From contig NZ_JAWJZH010000001.1 in assembly GCF_033063295.1 (NCBI RefSeq), positions 434,001 through 498,000 of the forward strand: a DNA stretch of 64,000 nt, given 5' to 3'. The notes under the pieces were generated by a model. That model had not been told where the DNA came from. It saw only the letters and a list, made by a program, of their open reading frames with translations, and did not search any database. Below, one piece after another: positions 47,976 to 62,906 of the stretch. The stretch is from Nitrosomonas sp. Is35. Lineage in GTDB: Bacteria > Pseudomonadota > Gammaproteobacteria > Burkholderiales > Nitrosomonadaceae. Position 1 is the first letter of the stretch; each line of letters begins with the position of its first letter. A program made the translations under genes and the position numbers.

Positions 47976-48216
47976 TATTTAAGCGGTGACGAGATCGGTT
48001 TTAAAAAATAGGTTAGCGGATAAAAGTGTGCGGTCAGCTAACCATATATATAAGCCGGTCATTATAATTTTTTATTAATCGCTTGTTTGAAATTGTTACC
48101 AATCGTTCTTGCGTGTTATCGGGAATATATATGCAATGACTGGATTGGCGGACGGCGCCCGGAACTAGAATCCAGTAAACGGTATAATCAGTAAATTCAA
48201 ACTAAAGGTGAAATAT

Positions 48217-49324
48217 ATGGAAGCAGAACAAATTAATGCAATTTCTAATCATCTCCAGGATCTGGGCAATCGTGCCGGTGAATTACGGAGGTTTCTTTGA
48301 CTTCGATGCTAAACAGACTCGATTAAATGAGTTAACGCGTTTGCTTGAGGATCCGGCAATCTGGAATGATAGTAAGCGCACTCAAGAAATTGGACAAGAA
48401 AAAAAGCTGTTGGAAGATATTGTGGTGACATTGGTATCAATGGAGCAGCAGTTGCAGGATGCGGAAGAGTTATTTCAAATTGCGAAGGAAGAAAGCGATG
48501 AAGCGGCGCTTGAGAGTATTGACGTTGATGTCAATAAGGTAGAGCAGGTCATTGCAAATCTGGAGTTTCGCCGTATGTTTTCCGATCCGATGGATCCAAA
48601 GAATTGTTTTGTCGATATTCAATCGGGTTCGGGTGGAACGGAAGCGCAAGATTGGGCTGCCATGCTTGAGCGTATGTATCTGCGCTATTGTGAAAGGCAA
48701 GGATGGGCAGTTGAAGTTTTGGAAGAGTCACCGGGGGATATTGCCGGCATCAAGAGTGCTACCTTGAAAGTGACAGGTGAATATGTGTATGGATATTTGC
48801 GCACTGAAACAGGTGTGCACCGTTTGGTTAGAAAATCACCGTTTGATTCCGGTAACCGGCGTCATACCTCATTTGCAAGTGTTTTTGTTTATCCTGAAGT
48901 CGACGATACGATAGAAATTGAAATTAATCCGGCCGATTTGCGCATAGATACATTCCGCGCATCGGGTGCGGGAGGTCAACATATCAATAAAACCGATTCC
49001 GCTATTCGCATTACTCACAATCCGACGGGGATAGTTGTGCAATGTCAAAGCGGACGTTCGCAACATAGAAACAAAGCAGATGCGATGGTTATGCTGAAAT
49101 CGCGTTTGTATGAAGCGGAGCTGCGTAAACGTAACGAAGAAAAGCAAGCCATAGAAGAAACGAAGACAGATATTGGCTGGGGTCATCAAATTCGGTCTTA
49201 TGTATTAGATCAGTCGCGCATAAAAGATTTGCGAACAAATGTTGAAATCGGGAATACGCAAAGTGTTTTAGATGGAGATTTGAATAGCTTTATTGAAGCG
49301 AGCCTGAAACAGGGTGTGAAATGA
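48217..49324 (+). CDS. prfB: Peptide chain release factor 2, programmed +1 frameshift
   Basis: Recognises UGA and UAA stops. It is read in two frames. Frame one starts at ATG 48217 and runs 27 codons to an in-frame TGA at 48298-48300. Just before it stand GGAGG (48287-48291), TTT and CTT, then TGA C: the classic RF2 frameshift signal with the same 3-base spacing as in E. coli. Slipping one base at CTT continues as [10 protein letters not shown] to the stop at 49322. The full product is 368 aa. It has the RF2 tripeptide SPF (RKSPFDSGN) and the GGQ hydrolysis motif ([13 protein letters not shown]). Low RF2 raises slippage, so the gene regulates itself. The rRNA operon begins about 110 bases downstream. 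Confidence 0.97.
48287..48301 (+). promoter_or_regulatory. RF2 autoregulatory frameshift site
   Basis: Shine-Dalgarno-like GGAGG, three bases, the slippery CTT, then TGA followed by C. When RF2 is scarce the ribosome slips one base forward and completes the release factor. Confidence 0.95.
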
Positions 49325-49432
49325 TAATTTAAATAAAAAAAGATGAGCAGCATGAGTGACTGTAATTAAAGGAATTTTCTCAGTAGGCAAGCTTCTTGAG
49401 GTTATTTAATTAAAATTATCTGCAGAAATTGC

Positions 49433-49460
49433 TTGACCGGTCTTTTAGACTCTGTATAAT
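49433..49460 (+). promoter_or_regulatory. rRNA operon promoter
   Basis: A TTGACC -35 box (49433-49438) and a perfect TATAAT -10 box (49455-49460) are 16 bases apart. The upstream 25 bases are AT-rich, like an UP element. It lies about 110 bases past prfB and about 190 upstream of 16S. Confidence 0.88.
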
Positions 49461-49501
49461 TCCGCTTCTCGCTACTGCGCAACATTAAAAACAAGTAGCA
49501 A

Positions 49502-49514
49502 CGCTCTTTAAAAA
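49502..49514 (+). promoter_or_regulatory. boxA-like antitermination element in rrn leader
   Basis: GCTCTTTAAAAA resembles the boxA consensus that loads Nus factors. A second copy (TGTTCTTTAAAAA, about 51547-51559) lies in the tRNA-23S spacer. Confidence 0.65.
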
Positions 49515-49518
49515 ATTA

Positions 49519-49543
49519 CAATCGATAGGTGTGAGTACTTAAA
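49519..49543 (+). repeat. Left arm of 16S processing stem
   Basis: These 25 bases are complementary to 51205-51230 beyond the 3' end of 16S, with only one bulged base. The long duplex is the expected RNase III site for releasing pre-16S. Confidence 0.85.
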
Positions 49544-49653
49544 TTGAGAGTAGATTCGAAAGAATCAAAAAATTTAAATACTCGCAAGAAATAATAGATA
49601 TTGGTTTTATTAATCAACATCATAATACGTCAAGCGAAAGTTTTACCAGAATT

Positions 49654-51192
<1,539 letters not shown>

Positions 51193-51204
51193 AAGAGTAT
51201 CTCG

Positions 51205-51230
51205 TTTAAGTACTCACAACCTATCGATTG
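51205..51230 (+). repeat. Right arm of 16S processing stem
   Basis: Pairs with 49519-49543 (see left arm), enclosing the whole 16S gene. Confidence 0.85.
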
Positions 51231-51295
51231 TTTATAGGCAAGACTAAAAAATCAAAAGCTTGTGCTAATGTTTGAGTGGAATTTGGGCTCATCAA

Positions 51296-51372
<77 letters not shown>

Positions 51373-51379
51373 ACATATA

Positions 51380-51455
51380 GGGGGTGTAGCTCAGCTGGGA
51401 GAGCACCTGCTTTGCAAGCAGGGGGTCATCGGTTCGATCCCGTTCACCTCCACCA
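51380..51455 (+). tRNA. tRNA-Ala (TGC)
   Basis: A 76-base cloverleaf with anticodon TGC in TTTGCAA. The acceptor stem holds the G3-T70 wobble pair that marks alanine tRNAs. CCA is encoded. It is 7 bases after tRNA-Ile. Confidence 0.97.
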
Positions 51456-51693
51456 ATTTATAGTTCTTAAGCGCTGGTATTAGTAAAAACTATTTTTTAT
51501 CATCATAAGCTTGTGTGATATATTTCTTGCCTGTTGAAATTAATTTTGTTCTTTAAAAATTTGGAAAAAGTAAAATATTTATTTGTATCAAATAATCGTA
51601 AATTTTTTGATTATTTGTGAAATAAATTATGGGTTAGATTGTATCTTAAAAATAATGCAACAAGTATAGAGACTATAATTTCATTAAGTTATT

Positions 51694-51703
51694 AAAGTTA
51701 TAG

Positions 51704-51710
<7 letters not shown>
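51694..51710 (+). repeat. Left arm of 23S processing stem
   Basis: These 17 bases are perfectly complementary to 54619-54635, pairing the 5' and 3' ends of 23S rRNA and continuing into the flanks. It is the probable RNase III processing stem. Confidence 0.85.
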
Positions 51711-54628
<2,918 letters not shown>

Positions 54629-54685
54629 TAACTTTGATAATTTTTGTTATTAATATACTCTAATCCATTTTACTTTTTCCTTTTT

Positions 54686-54710
54686 GAATAATATTTGTTT
54701 AATATTATTC
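54686..54710 (+). other. AT hairpin in the 23S-5S spacer
   Basis: A 10-bp perfect stem (54686-54695 with 54701-54710) with a 5-base loop lies just before 5S. It may help processing. Confidence 0.5.
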
Positions 54711-54722
54711 AGTTTCAAGTTA

Positions 54723-54839
54723 CGCTTGGCGGCCATAGCACTTTGGACCCACCTCTTCCCATCCCGAACAGAACCGTGAAACGAAGCTGCGCCGATGATA
54801 GTGTGCATTCGCATGTGAAAGTAGGTTACCGCCAGGCAC
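54723..54839 (+). rRNA. rrf: 5S ribosomal RNA
   Basis: About 117 bases. The terminal stem (CGCTTGGCGG with CCGCCAGGCA) and the internal CCCATCCCGAACAGAA and CGCCGATGATAGTGTG segments are typical. Ends are accurate to one or two bases. Confidence 0.95.
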
Positions 54840-54850
54840 TCTTATTTAGA

Positions 54851-54895
54851 AACCTCTCATCAAGATTTAATTTGATGAGAGGTTTTCTGTTTTCT
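54851..54895 (+). terminator. rRNA operon terminator
   Basis: A 13-bp perfect stem (54851-54863 with 54872-54884) and a T-rich tail directly follow 5S. It is a clear rho-independent terminator. Confidence 0.93.
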
Positions 54896-55029
54896 ACTTC
54901 CCGGATTTGTAAAACTGCAAAATTTCTTCAATAGTCTTGTTGCTGATAATAATCGACAAGAGCTTCCTTAGAATCTAGATTGCAATTGTCTGCAATATTT
55001 TCAATAATATTCATTTCTGATTTAAGTGG

Positions 55030-55980
55030 ATGGCTATGAGTGAATCTGAAGTTAAGAAAGAGGATTGGGAAAGAGATCTAATTGAAAACCTTGCTCTGGC
55101 ATCTCTTCGTGAGCAGCGACGCACGCGCAATTGGGGGATATTTTTTAAGCTAATCACTTTTTTATATCTTTTCATTTTGTTATTTTTTGCCCTAGGCTGG
55201 ATAGAAGATGGCAGAGTTCGAATTGCCGAGAAGCATACTGCACTTATTGATTTACGCGGCATGATTACTCCCGATAGCATGAGTAATGCCGATAAAGTTA
55301 ATGCTAGCTTGCGTTTAGCGTTTCAAGATAAAAACACCAAGGGTGTAGTATTACGTATAAATAGCCCTGGAGGAAGCCCAGTTCAAGCTGGGTATATCAA
55401 TGATGAAATACGCCGATTGCGAACCAAATACCCGGATATACCGCTTTATGCTGTAGTTGGAGACATTTGTGCTTCGGGTGGATATTACGTAGCTGTAGCT
55501 GCTGATAAAATTTTTGTTGATAAAGCCAGCCTGATTGGTTCAATTGGTGTGCTGATAGATGGCTTCGGCTTTACTGGTACCTTAGAAAAACTAGGTATTG
55601 AGAGGCGATTGCTTACTGCTGGCGAGAATAAAAATTTCCTGGATCCTTTTGCACCTTTAGATCCTATACAAAAGGAACATGCGACACATTTATTGCGTGA
55701 AATACACGAGCAATTCATTCAAGTAGTAAAACAAGGCAGAGGTGAACGTTTAAAAGATGTTCCGGAGATATTCAGCGGAATTGTCTGGACAGGTCAGAAA
55801 AGTATTGATTTAGGGCTTGCCGATGAAATGGGCAATGCCGAATATGTCGCACGCGAGATTATTCAGGCAGAGGATTTGGTTGATTTTACGCCGAATGAAG
55901 GTCTATCGGGCTTATTTAGCAAACGATTTAGTCAAATCGTTTTTAATATGCTTTCTGGCCATGCACTGACAATGCGGTAA
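55030..55980 (+). CDS. sppA: Signal peptide peptidase SppA (S49)
   Basis: Membrane-bound serine protease of 316 aa that cuts leftover signal peptides. One N-terminal membrane segment lies at about 36-57. The catalytic dyad is Ser149 (DICASGGYYVA) and Lys201 (AGENKNFLDPF), matching short SppA enzymes of the Bacillus type. The gene follows the rRNA operon terminator by 130 bases. Convergent rfbD ends 33 bases away. Confidence 0.93.
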   Translation: MAMSESEVKKEDWERDLIENLALASLREQRRTRNWGIFFKLITFLYLFILLFFALGWIEDGRVRIAEKHTALIDLRGMITPDSMSNADKVNASLRLAFQDKNTKGVVLRINSPGGSPVQAGYINDEIRRLRTKYPDIPLYAVVGDICASGGYYVAVAADKIFVDKASLIGSIGVLIDGFGFTGTLEKLGIERRLLTAGENKNFLDPFAPLDPIQKEHATHLLREIHEQFIQVVKQGRGERLKDVPEIFSGIVWTGQKSIDLGLADEMGNAEYVAREIIQAEDLVDFTPNEGLSGLFSKRFSQIVFNMLSGHALTMR

Positions 55981-56012
55981 GAGACACATTTTTACTTGAC
56001 CGCATTTACAGA

Positions 56013-56909
56013 TTATTTATTGAGTAGCTCTGTTAGCGTTCGCGCTGCTCCGGTTTGCCATGATGGCAAAGTGAGATCAAAAGTTTTTGTCAGTTTTCCA
56101 GTATCGAGACGAGAATTGAACGGACGTTTTGCTGGCAGAGGAAAATCACTGCTAGCTATTGGTTTCAATGTGCTGGATTGGATTTTGAGCTGGTAATTCA
56201 TGCGTTCTGCATTTTCCAGGATAAATTTAGCAAACCCATACCATGAAGTGCTTCCACCGGCAGTCAAGTGATACAAACCGGATATCGCGGGTTTTTCCTT
56301 AATCATAAGCAATGCATGAGCAGTAATATCGGCAATTAGCTCTGCTCCGGTTGGCGAACCGATTTGATCATCCACTATGGTTAATTTGTCGCGCTGCTGC
56401 GCCAAGCGAAGTATTGTTTTGATGAAATTATTTCCATAAGCGGCATAAACCCAGCTGGTACGAAAAATCAAATGTGAGCAGCCGGAATTGAGGATGTCTT
56501 TCTCACCTTCCAATTTAGATTTCCCATAGACGTTGAGCGGATCGCAATCATCAGTTTCAAGATAGGGTTGACTGCTATGGCCATTAAAGACGTAATCGGT
56601 TGAATAATGGATCAGCCATGCATTGAGTCTTTTTGCCTCTTGTGCCAGCACAGCAGGTGCTTCAGCATTGAGTGCATAAGCTCGTTCAGGCTCACTCTCA
56701 GCTTTATCGACCGCAGTATAAGCTGCTGCATTGACGATAATATCGGGCGAGAGTTGCCGCAAGGTTTGTTGTATACCGGCGAAGTCGGTTATGTCACCGC
56801 ATAATTCTTTACTGGCTGAACTTAATGCGATTAATTCACCCAGTGGCACGAGACTGCGCTGTAATTCCCATCCGACCTGACCGTTTTTGCCGAATAATAG
56901 AATTTTCAT
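56013..56909 (-). CDS. rfbD: dTDP-4-dehydrorhamnose reductase
   Basis: Last step to dTDP-L-rhamnose. It is 298 aa from the ATG at 56909; the frame is open to 56942. The nucleotide site is [14 protein letters not shown], and STDYVFNG with the YGKSKLEGE active-site motif is clear. It overlaps rfbB by 4 bp. rfbA and rfbC are not in the window. Confidence 0.94.
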   Translation of the reverse strand: MKILLFGKNGQVGWELQRSLVPLGELIALSSASKELCGDITDFAGIQQTLRQLSPDIIVNAAAYTAVDKAESEPERAYALNAEAPAVLAQEAKRLNAWLIHYSTDYVFNGHSSQPYLETDDCDPLNVYGKSKLEGEKDILNSGCSHLIFRTSWVYAAYGNNFIKTILRLAQQRDKLTIVDDQIGSPTGAELIADITAHALLMIKEKPAISGLYHLTAGGSTSWYGFAKFILENAERMNYQLKIQSSTLKPIASSDFPLPAKRPFNSRLDTGKLTKTFDLTLPSWQTGAARTLTELLNK

Positions 56910-57964
56910 GACTGCAATCCGGCATAGTGCGTTTTGATCCATTCCTGGTAAGCGCCGGTTTGCACATCAGTTACCCACTGCCGGTTGCTCAAGTACCACT
57001 GGATCGTTTTTCGTATACCGGTAGCGAATGTTTCGACCGGTCTCCAATCGAGCTCGTGTTCGATTTTCGTCGCATCGATTGCATAGCGTCTGTCGTGTCC
57101 TGGCCGATCCTGAACGTACGTGATGAGGTTATGAAAATTTTTTCCGGGATAAGATTCTTCCAGCAGGCCGCAGATGGTCTGCACAATTTCAATATTAGGC
57201 TTCTCGTTCCAGCCGCCTATATTATAAGTTTCTCCCGGAGTGCCACGCTCCAATACACGCCGGATTGCGCTGCAGTGATCGGTAACATAAAGCCAGTCGC
57301 GTACTTGCTGGCCATCTCCATATACCGGCAAGGATTTTCCTGCTAACGCATTCACGATCATTAAAGGAATCAATTTTTCTGGAAACTGGTACGGGCCATA
57401 ATTGTTAGAACAATTGGTAGTCAGTATGGGTAACCCATAGGTATGGTGATAGGCGCGGACTAAGTGATCGCTGGCTGCTTTGCTGGCTGAATAGGGGCTA
57501 TTGGGTTCATAACGATGTGCTTCGGTAAATGCGGGATCATTTTTTCTCAATGAACCGTAAACCTCATCGGTTGAAACATGAAGAAAGCGGAAACTTTGTT
57601 TTGCGGCGGACTCCAGCTCGCGCCAATAGGCATGTGTTGCTTCCAATAAGCGAAACGTACCCAGAATATTGGTTTGAATGAAATCTTCCGGTCCGAGAAT
57701 GGAACGATCGACATGGCTTTCAGCAGCAAGGTTGATGATTGCGCGCGGCTGATACAGAGTCAGCAATTGTGAAATCAATCGGGTATCGCCGATATCGCCT
57801 TTTACAAATATATGCCGAGAATCTTGAGACAATGGCGCTAGGTTTTGTAAATTTCCGGCATAAGTCAATTTATCGAGATTGATGACCCGCTCATCCGATT
57901 GTGCTAACCAATCGAGAACAAAATTACTGCCAATAAATCCTGCGCCCCCTGTGACTAAAATCAT
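56906..57964 (-). CDS. rfbB: dTDP-glucose 4,6-dehydratase
   Basis: Second step of dTDP-rhamnose synthesis. It is 352 aa from the ATG at 57964; a TTG at 57985 is an alternative. Motifs: [14 protein letters not shown] for NAD, and [11 protein letters not shown], then [10 protein letters not shown] with the Tyr-Lys catalytic pair. It is the first gene of rfbB-rfbD. It lies 46 bases from tilS, which runs the same way. Confidence 0.95.
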   Translation of the reverse strand: MILVTGGAGFIGSNFVLDWLAQSDERVINLDKLTYAGNLQNLAPLSQDSRHIFVKGDIGDTRLISQLLTLYQPRAIINLAAESHVDRSILGPEDFIQTNILGTFRLLEATHAYWRELESAAKQSFRFLHVSTDEVYGSLRKNDPAFTEAHRYEPNSPYSASKAASDHLVRAYHHTYGLPILTTNCSNNYGPYQFPEKLIPLMIVNALAGKSLPVYGDGQQVRDWLYVTDHCSAIRRVLERGTPGETYNIGGWNEKPNIEIVQTICGLLEESYPGKNFHNLITYVQDRPGHDRRYAIDATKIEHELDWRPVETFATGIRKTIQWYLSNRQWVTDVQTGAYQEWIKTHYAGLQS

Positions 57965-58010
57965 GCAATTTTCCAGTTGAGTCAATCGATAATCTGAATT
58001 CCGGTCTTGT

Positions 58011-59363
58011 TCATGCTGAATCCCACAGCGGTAAAACTCCCGTTTCTCCCGATTTTACTTGAAATTCACAATCGATGCCGATTCCCGGAACCCATACCAG
58101 CTGTTCGCCGCAGAACAGTAGCGGTAGGGTATTGCGTTGCCAGGGTGGAATGGATGCTTCTTGCAGTAAGTTTTTCAAGCTTCTGCGCGGGCGATTGCAA
58201 GCCGGCATGAAGCGTTCGCCGCCTTGCCGGGAACGAACGGTTACCGGTGCATTTGATAATTTTTGTTGGTTGATACCCTGATTCTCTACGTGCGTAAAGC
58301 GGATGCTGCCGCTCAGATGCCGCAACGCTAAACACGGTTCTCCTTGCCATGTGAATTGTTCCGGATTTTGCAGTGAAGATTGCTTAGGCAGGATATGAAC
58401 GGCACCTTTGAAACAACGAATTTCGCTATGACCAAAGATGATGTGGAGCCGGTTGTCCTTATTCGCGGACAAAAGCTGATTCACAATATCTTCCAATTTT
58501 GCCGTGCTGGGAAGTAGCGCACCCTGTTGCGACAACCTATAGCGTAGGAGATTTTTTGCACGCGCAAAACTGAGCTTGCGTATGCGCTCGACTTGCAGCA
58601 AGCCGGAGACAACGCAATTTTCACTGTCCATTGCAGCCAGTTCGTCCAGTAATAACGATGCTTCAGACAAGTGACGGCTGGTGCGCAGCAATGTTTTCGG
58701 ATAACTGGGATAGCGTTTCTTCAGTAAGGGCAGAATCTCGTGCCGCAGGAAATTCCGATTGAAACCGGTGTCGTCATTGCTTTCGTCGTTGATCCAGGTT
58801 AATTGATTTTTATGAGCGTAGGCTTCGATTCTACTACGGGAAATTTTCAATAGCGGGCGGAGAATTTGCGGCGCGGTATCGGAATCTTGCTTTCTGATCA
58901 GCGGCATCGCGCTCAACCCCCGGATTCCAGCACCGCGAAATAATTGCAGTAGCAGTGTTTCGGCCTGATCGTCCAGGTGTTGCGCAACAACCACGTAATC
59001 CGCATGCATGCGGCTGAAGATGCGATAACGTTCTTCCCGGGCAATGGCTTCAAGGCTTGTTCCGACTTCTTTTTTTAATTGCAGAGTAGCAACGTGGATC
59101 GAAACACCATAAGCTGCGCAGAGATGGCTGCAGAAATTGCTCCAACCGGCTGCATTGAGGCTGATACCATGATTCACATGTACAGCGGAAAGTGTAAAGG
59201 GTATCTGTTGAGATAATTGAGCGAGTACATCCAGCAACACGACTGAGTCGATACCGCCGCTCAGAGCAATGGTGAGATGATCGCCAGGTTTTATATGCGC
59301 AAGTAATACTGCTTCAGCGTCACTTAGCAGGCTATTCGATTTTGACTTCCTTGAATGAGCCAT
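58011..59363 (-). CDS. tilS: tRNA(Ile)-lysidine synthetase
   Basis: Converts C34 of tRNA-Ile(CAT) to lysidine. It is 450 aa from the ATG at 59363. The PP-loop [12 protein letters not shown] binds [27 protein letters not shown] is the family motif (split here). The C-terminal domain contains [12 protein letters not shown] and [18 protein letters not shown]. It overlaps the accA end by 32 bases, as often seen for this pair. Confidence 0.94.
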   Translation of the reverse strand: MAHSRKSKSNSLLSDAEAVLLAHIKPGDHLTIALSGGIDSVVLLDVLAQLSQQIPFTLSAVHVNHGISLNAAGWSNFCSHLCAAYGVSIHVATLQLKKEVGTSLEAIAREERYRIFSRMHADYVVVAQHLDDQAETLLLQLFRGAGIRGLSAMPLIRKQDSDTAPQILRPLLKISRSRIEAYAHKNQLTWINDESNDDTGFNRNFLRHEILPLLKKRYPSYPKTLLRTSRHLSEASLLLDELAAMDSENCVVSGLLQVERIRKLSFARAKNLLRYRLSQQGALLPSTAKLEDIVNQLLSANKDNRLHIIFGHSEIRCFKGAVHILPKQSSLQNPEQFTWQGEPCLALRHLSGSIRFTHVENQGINQQKLSNAPVTVRSRQGGERFMPACNRPRRSLKNLLQEASIPPWQRNTLPLLFCGEQLVWVPGIGIDCEFQVKSGETGVLPLWDSA

Positions 59364-60300
59364 ATGCCATAAGCCGGTCCAGACGTTTTGCCAGTAGCGT
59401 TTCACTGGAATGATCCTGAAATTTGCGCAGTGATTCCTGCAACACGGTTTTTACCGATTGCATGATAGCCGGGTAATCCCGGTGGGCGCCCCCGATCGGT
59501 TCCGTGATGATACTGTCGATCAAATTCATTGCCTTCAAGCGATCAGCCGTAATACCCATGATTTCTGCGGCTTCCGGTGCTTTGTCGGCGCTTTTCCACA
59601 AAATGGAAGCGCAGCCTTCCGGCGATATGACGGAATAGGTGGCATACTGCAGCATGTGTATCACATCACCAACGGCAACAGCTAAAGCACCGCCAGAACC
59701 GCCTTCACCGATAACGACGCAGATAATAGGAATTTTTAATTCCGCCAGGACATAAAGATTTCTGCCGATGGCTTCGGATTGTCCGCGCTCTTCCGCATCA
59801 ATACCGGGATATGCGCCGGGTGTATCGATAAAAGTAATCAGCGGAATTGAGAATTTTTCCGCCAAGCGCATTAAGCGCAATGCTTTGCGATAGCCTTCCG
59901 GTTTCGGCATACCAAAGTTGCGGTAGATTTTCTCCCGAGTGTCACGCCCTTTCTGATGGCCGATCACCATAACGGTTTGGCCGTTAAATCGCGCTAAACC
60001 GCCGACAATCGCATGGTCATCCGAGAAATTCCGGTCGCCATGCAGTTCTTCAAAGTCGGTAAATAGATGCTCTATGTAATCCAATGTATAGGGGCGTTGC
60101 GGATGGCGGGCCACTTGCGAGATTTGCCAAGGTGTCAGTTTTGCGTATACATTTTTTGTCAGGGATTGGCTTTTTGCTTGTAAGCGTGCAATTTCAGCAG
60201 AGATATCCAAGGCCGAATCATCTTGCGCAAAGCGTAGTTCTTCAATTTTTGATTCAAATTCTGCGATATTTTGCTCAAATTCCAGAAAAGTGATTTTCAT
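59332..60300 (-). CDS. accA: Acetyl-CoA carboxylase carboxyltransferase alpha
   Basis: Alpha subunit of the carboxyltransferase that makes malonyl-CoA. It is 322 aa. [22 protein letters not shown] opens the protein; the core shows [42 protein letters not shown] and [15 protein letters not shown]. tilS follows on the same transcript. Confidence 0.96.
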   Translation of the reverse strand: MKITFLEFEQNIAEFESKIEELRFAQDDSALDISAEIARLQAKSQSLTKNVYAKLTPWQISQVARHPQRPYTLDYIEHLFTDFEELHGDRNFSDDHAIVGGLARFNGQTVMVIGHQKGRDTREKIYRNFGMPKPEGYRKALRLMRLAEKFSIPLITFIDTPGAYPGIDAEERGQSEAIGRNLYVLAELKIPIICVVIGEGGSGGALAVAVGDVIHMLQYATYSVISPEGCASILWKSADKAPEAAEIMGITADRLKAMNLIDSIITEPIGGAHRDYPAIMQSVKTVLQESLRKFQDHSSETLLAKRLDRLMAYGSFKEVKIE

Positions 60301-60493
60301 GTGGGCTAAGATATAATCCTAAAAACGAAATGATACAGGATTTGCGGTTAAATCTGCACCGCTGGATGCAGCAAAATCTTGGTTAGCTAGACCTGAGTAT
60401 TGAACGTTTTAATGCAAACTTGTCTGCTGAATGGACATTCTTTTTCGATGTGATAAGGCCGACGGGCCGCTTGGATGATATAAGGGTTTTTTA

Positions 60494-61015
60494 ATGAACC
60501 GGCGCATTTTTCTGCAACGGATGAGCGTATTGGCGACGTTACCTGCCGTTTCGCTTATGTGGCCGTTGCGGCTCGCAGCAACAGGCATCAATCCGGCGAT
60601 TGTGACGCTCAATAAGCCGCACGAAGCATGGCGCGGATTAGTCGCGCCGGAAGCTTACCGGATTTTGTTTGAAGAAGAGACCGAAGAGCCCGGCAGTAGT
60701 GAATTGAATAGCGAAGAGCGTGACGGGACATTCGTTTGTGCCGCTTGTTACTTACCGCTGTTTGAGAGCCGGAATAAATATGAAAGCGCAAGCGGCTGGC
60801 CAAGTTTTACGCAACCGATAGCCGGGCATGTCGGCACCAAACCGGATTATCAGTTGATTTTTCTCCGCACCGAGTACCATTGCGCGCGTTGCGGAGGGCA
60901 TCAAGGACATGTTTTTAAAGATGGCCCGCCGCCCAGAGGGGAGCGCTGGTGCAATAACGGATTGGCGCTGAAATTCGTACTGCAAACTGAATCATTGCCG
61001 GCATTGAGAAACTGA
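60494..61015 (+). CDS. msrB: Exported methionine-(R)-sulfoxide reductase MsrB
   Basis: Repairs oxidised methionine (R form) in proteins. The 173 aa protein begins with NRRIFLQRM and a hydrophobic stretch to about residue 30, which looks like a twin-arginine signal and implies a periplasmic site. Zinc ligands Cys82/Cys85 and Cys130/Cys133 and the catalytic Cys153 (RWCNNGLALKF) are present. It is 3 bases upstream of the 2-oxoglutarate hydroxylase gene. Confidence 0.92.
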   Translation: MNRRIFLQRMSVLATLPAVSLMWPLRLAATGINPAIVTLNKPHEAWRGLVAPEAYRILFEEETEEPGSSELNSEERDGTFVCAACYLPLFESRNKYESASGWPSFTQPIAGHVGTKPDYQLIFLRTEYHCARCGGHQGHVFKDGPPPRGERWCNNGLALKFVLQTESLPALRN

Positions 61016-61018
61016 GAA

Positions 61019-62167
61019 ATGGTAAGGAGATTGAACATCAGTAAAATAAAAACTATTTCCTTGGGCGATGTGACCCCGAAGAATTTTTTGCGTGATTATT
61101 GGCAGAAGCAGCCTCTGCTGGTGAGGAATGCTTTACCGGGTTTTAATGGCTTATTGACACGCGAAGAATTGATGGCATTGGCGTGTGATGAAGACGCGCA
61201 ATCCCGTCTTGTGATACAGAGAAGCGGCAAATGGCATCTCACGTATGGTCCGTTTAGCGACCATGATTTGGCAAAGCTGCCAAAAAAACAATGGACATTG
61301 CTCGTGCAAGATGTGAATCATTTTCTTGCTCCGGCGCGCGATTTATTATCAAAATTCCGCTTCATACCGCACACCCGGCTGGATGATTTGATGGTGAGTT
61401 ATGCTCCTAAGGGCGGCGGGATCGGGCCGCATTTCGATTCCTATGACGTGTTCTTATTGCAAGGGATGGGTTCCAGACGGTGGCAGATATCCGCGCAATT
61501 GGATGATGAATTTATCGCCGATGCGCCGCTCAGGATTTTGAAGAATTTTCAACCTGAGCAGGAATGGGTGCTAAACCCCGGCGATATGCTTTACTTGCCG
61601 CCAAAATACGCGCATAACGGTATTGCCGTGGATGACTGTATGACATATTCCGTAGGTTTTCGTGCTCCCAGCCAGCAAGAATTGATAACGCAATTTCTCG
61701 TTCATTTGCAGGATACTATTTTAACGGATGGGTGGTACTCCGATCCCGATTTGCAATGGCAATCGCACCCTTCAAAAATCAGTGCTGCAATGCAATCCCA
61801 GGTTAATGTAATCTTGAAGAAGATTAACTGGGGGCGCGATAACATCGAGGATTTTCTGGGTATTTATCTCTCGGAACCTAAATCACATGTTTTTTTTGCG
61901 CAACCCGCTAAACCATCGTCATCGCGTGTTTTTCTCAAGCGGATTAAAGAAAATGGCGTGCAGTTGGATTTAAAAAGCAGAATGCTGAGTGGCCGTGATA
62001 AATTCTTTATTAATGGTGAGACTGTTGAAGTCGGTGCTGATGCATACAAGACATTGATTGAGCTGGCTGATAATTATGAATTGCCGCCCGCTTGCGAATT
62101 GGATAAAGAAACTGAGGAAATTCTTTATCAGTGGTATGTCAATGGTTATATTCGAGATAAAAACTAA
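61019..62167 (+). CDS. roxA: Cupin (JmjC-like) ribosomal arginine hydroxylase
   Basis: Fe(II)/2-oxoglutarate oxygenase of 382 aa, related to E. coli YcfD/RoxA that hydroxylates an Arg of ribosomal protein L16. The iron ligands are His138 and Asp140 in GPHFDSYDVF and His199 in KYAHNG. The C-terminal winged-helix part (about 300-380) fits the family. It follows msrB by 3 bases, so both are on one transcript. Target specificity is by homology. Confidence 0.88.
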   Translation: MVRRLNISKIKTISLGDVTPKNFLRDYWQKQPLLVRNALPGFNGLLTREELMALACDEDAQSRLVIQRSGKWHLTYGPFSDHDLAKLPKKQWTLLVQDVNHFLAPARDLLSKFRFIPHTRLDDLMVSYAPKGGGIGPHFDSYDVFLLQGMGSRRWQISAQLDDEFIADAPLRILKNFQPEQEWVLNPGDMLYLPPKYAHNGIAVDDCMTYSVGFRAPSQQELITQFLVHLQDTILTDGWYSDPDLQWQSHPSKISAAMQSQVNVILKKINWGRDNIEDFLGIYLSEPKSHVFFAQPAKPSSSRVFLKRIKENGVQLDLKSRMLSGRDKFFINGETVEVGADAYKTLIELADNYELPPACELDKETEEILYQWYVNGYIRDKN

Positions 62168-62357
62168 GTACTGTCAAAGTAAAGTTTTTGTTCAATCAAA
62201 TCGTTGGTTAATCTTCTCTGCAATCACTTGTTACCGCATTGTATTAATTGAACAATACAGCGATTCTGGAGCAGAATTTCTTGAATCAAATTTGTATAAT
62301 CGGATGAGTTCGATTATCCTATTGGACGTAAATGTAAATGAAAAAACGGGAGATTGA

Positions 62358-62507
62358 ATGTTTAGATTTTCACTGGTAGTAATCGCTTTTGCTATATTGA
62401 CATTAAGTGCTTGTGAAGGAAAGAAAAGTCTTGATGGTTATCCAATGGATAAACCACCTCCATCCGCTTATGGACCTAGAGATTCCGAACCTCAAGAATC
62501 AAAATAA
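62358..62507 (+). CDS. Small lipoprotein, 49 aa
   Basis: A short gene starting at ATG 62358. MFRFSLVVIAFAILTLSAC is a lipoprotein signal with the lipobox LSAC (Cys19). The mature part is only 30 residues, rich in Pro, Ser and Lys. No strong ribosome binding site is seen (GGGAGATTG lies close). Function is unknown; it resembles the entericidin/LptM-like group of tiny lipoproteins in form only. Confidence 0.6.
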   Translation: MFRFSLVVIAFAILTLSACEGKKSLDGYPMDKPPPSAYGPRDSEPQESK

Positions 62508-62906
62508 AAAGGATTAGCAAATAGCAGAGTTATTGCGAAAATATTATCGCAGTAATCGTCAAAAGCTGTTTAGAAACGCACTTCTTGAGTCACACATTCT
62601 CGCAAGGAAATTTGTGACTTGCTGATTGATTATAAAAAGATAAATTTGCTGGATATTGTTGGCAGTTTGTTTTTTTGTGCATCAATCAAAATCTCTGGTT
62701 TCCATTTCTCACTGCTATACTCAAGTAACAGGAAATGGATTTTCAGAAAACAGGGATCATTCAGATGCTTTTATTGTCTGGATGATTAAAACCTGAATGG
62801 CAGATATGAATGGATTACTTTCGGCTAAGTAAAAAGCTTGAAAGATGAGTTAAATTTGTTATATACTGCATTGTTTATTTTAAGAACTTTTTATAAGGAA
62901 AATCAT
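62508..62906. other. 399-base intergenic region
   Basis: Between the two small lipoprotein genes. An imperfect hairpin (about AGTCACA and TGTGACT near 62587-62615) is seen. The rest is AT-rich with no clear frame. It probably holds the promoter of the second lipoprotein gene. Confidence 0.5.

Noticed and set aside
62058..62357. 99-codon frame across the end of the hydroxylase gene
   Set aside because: Most of it overlaps the hydroxylase in another frame; the rest has no start signal or family resemblance.
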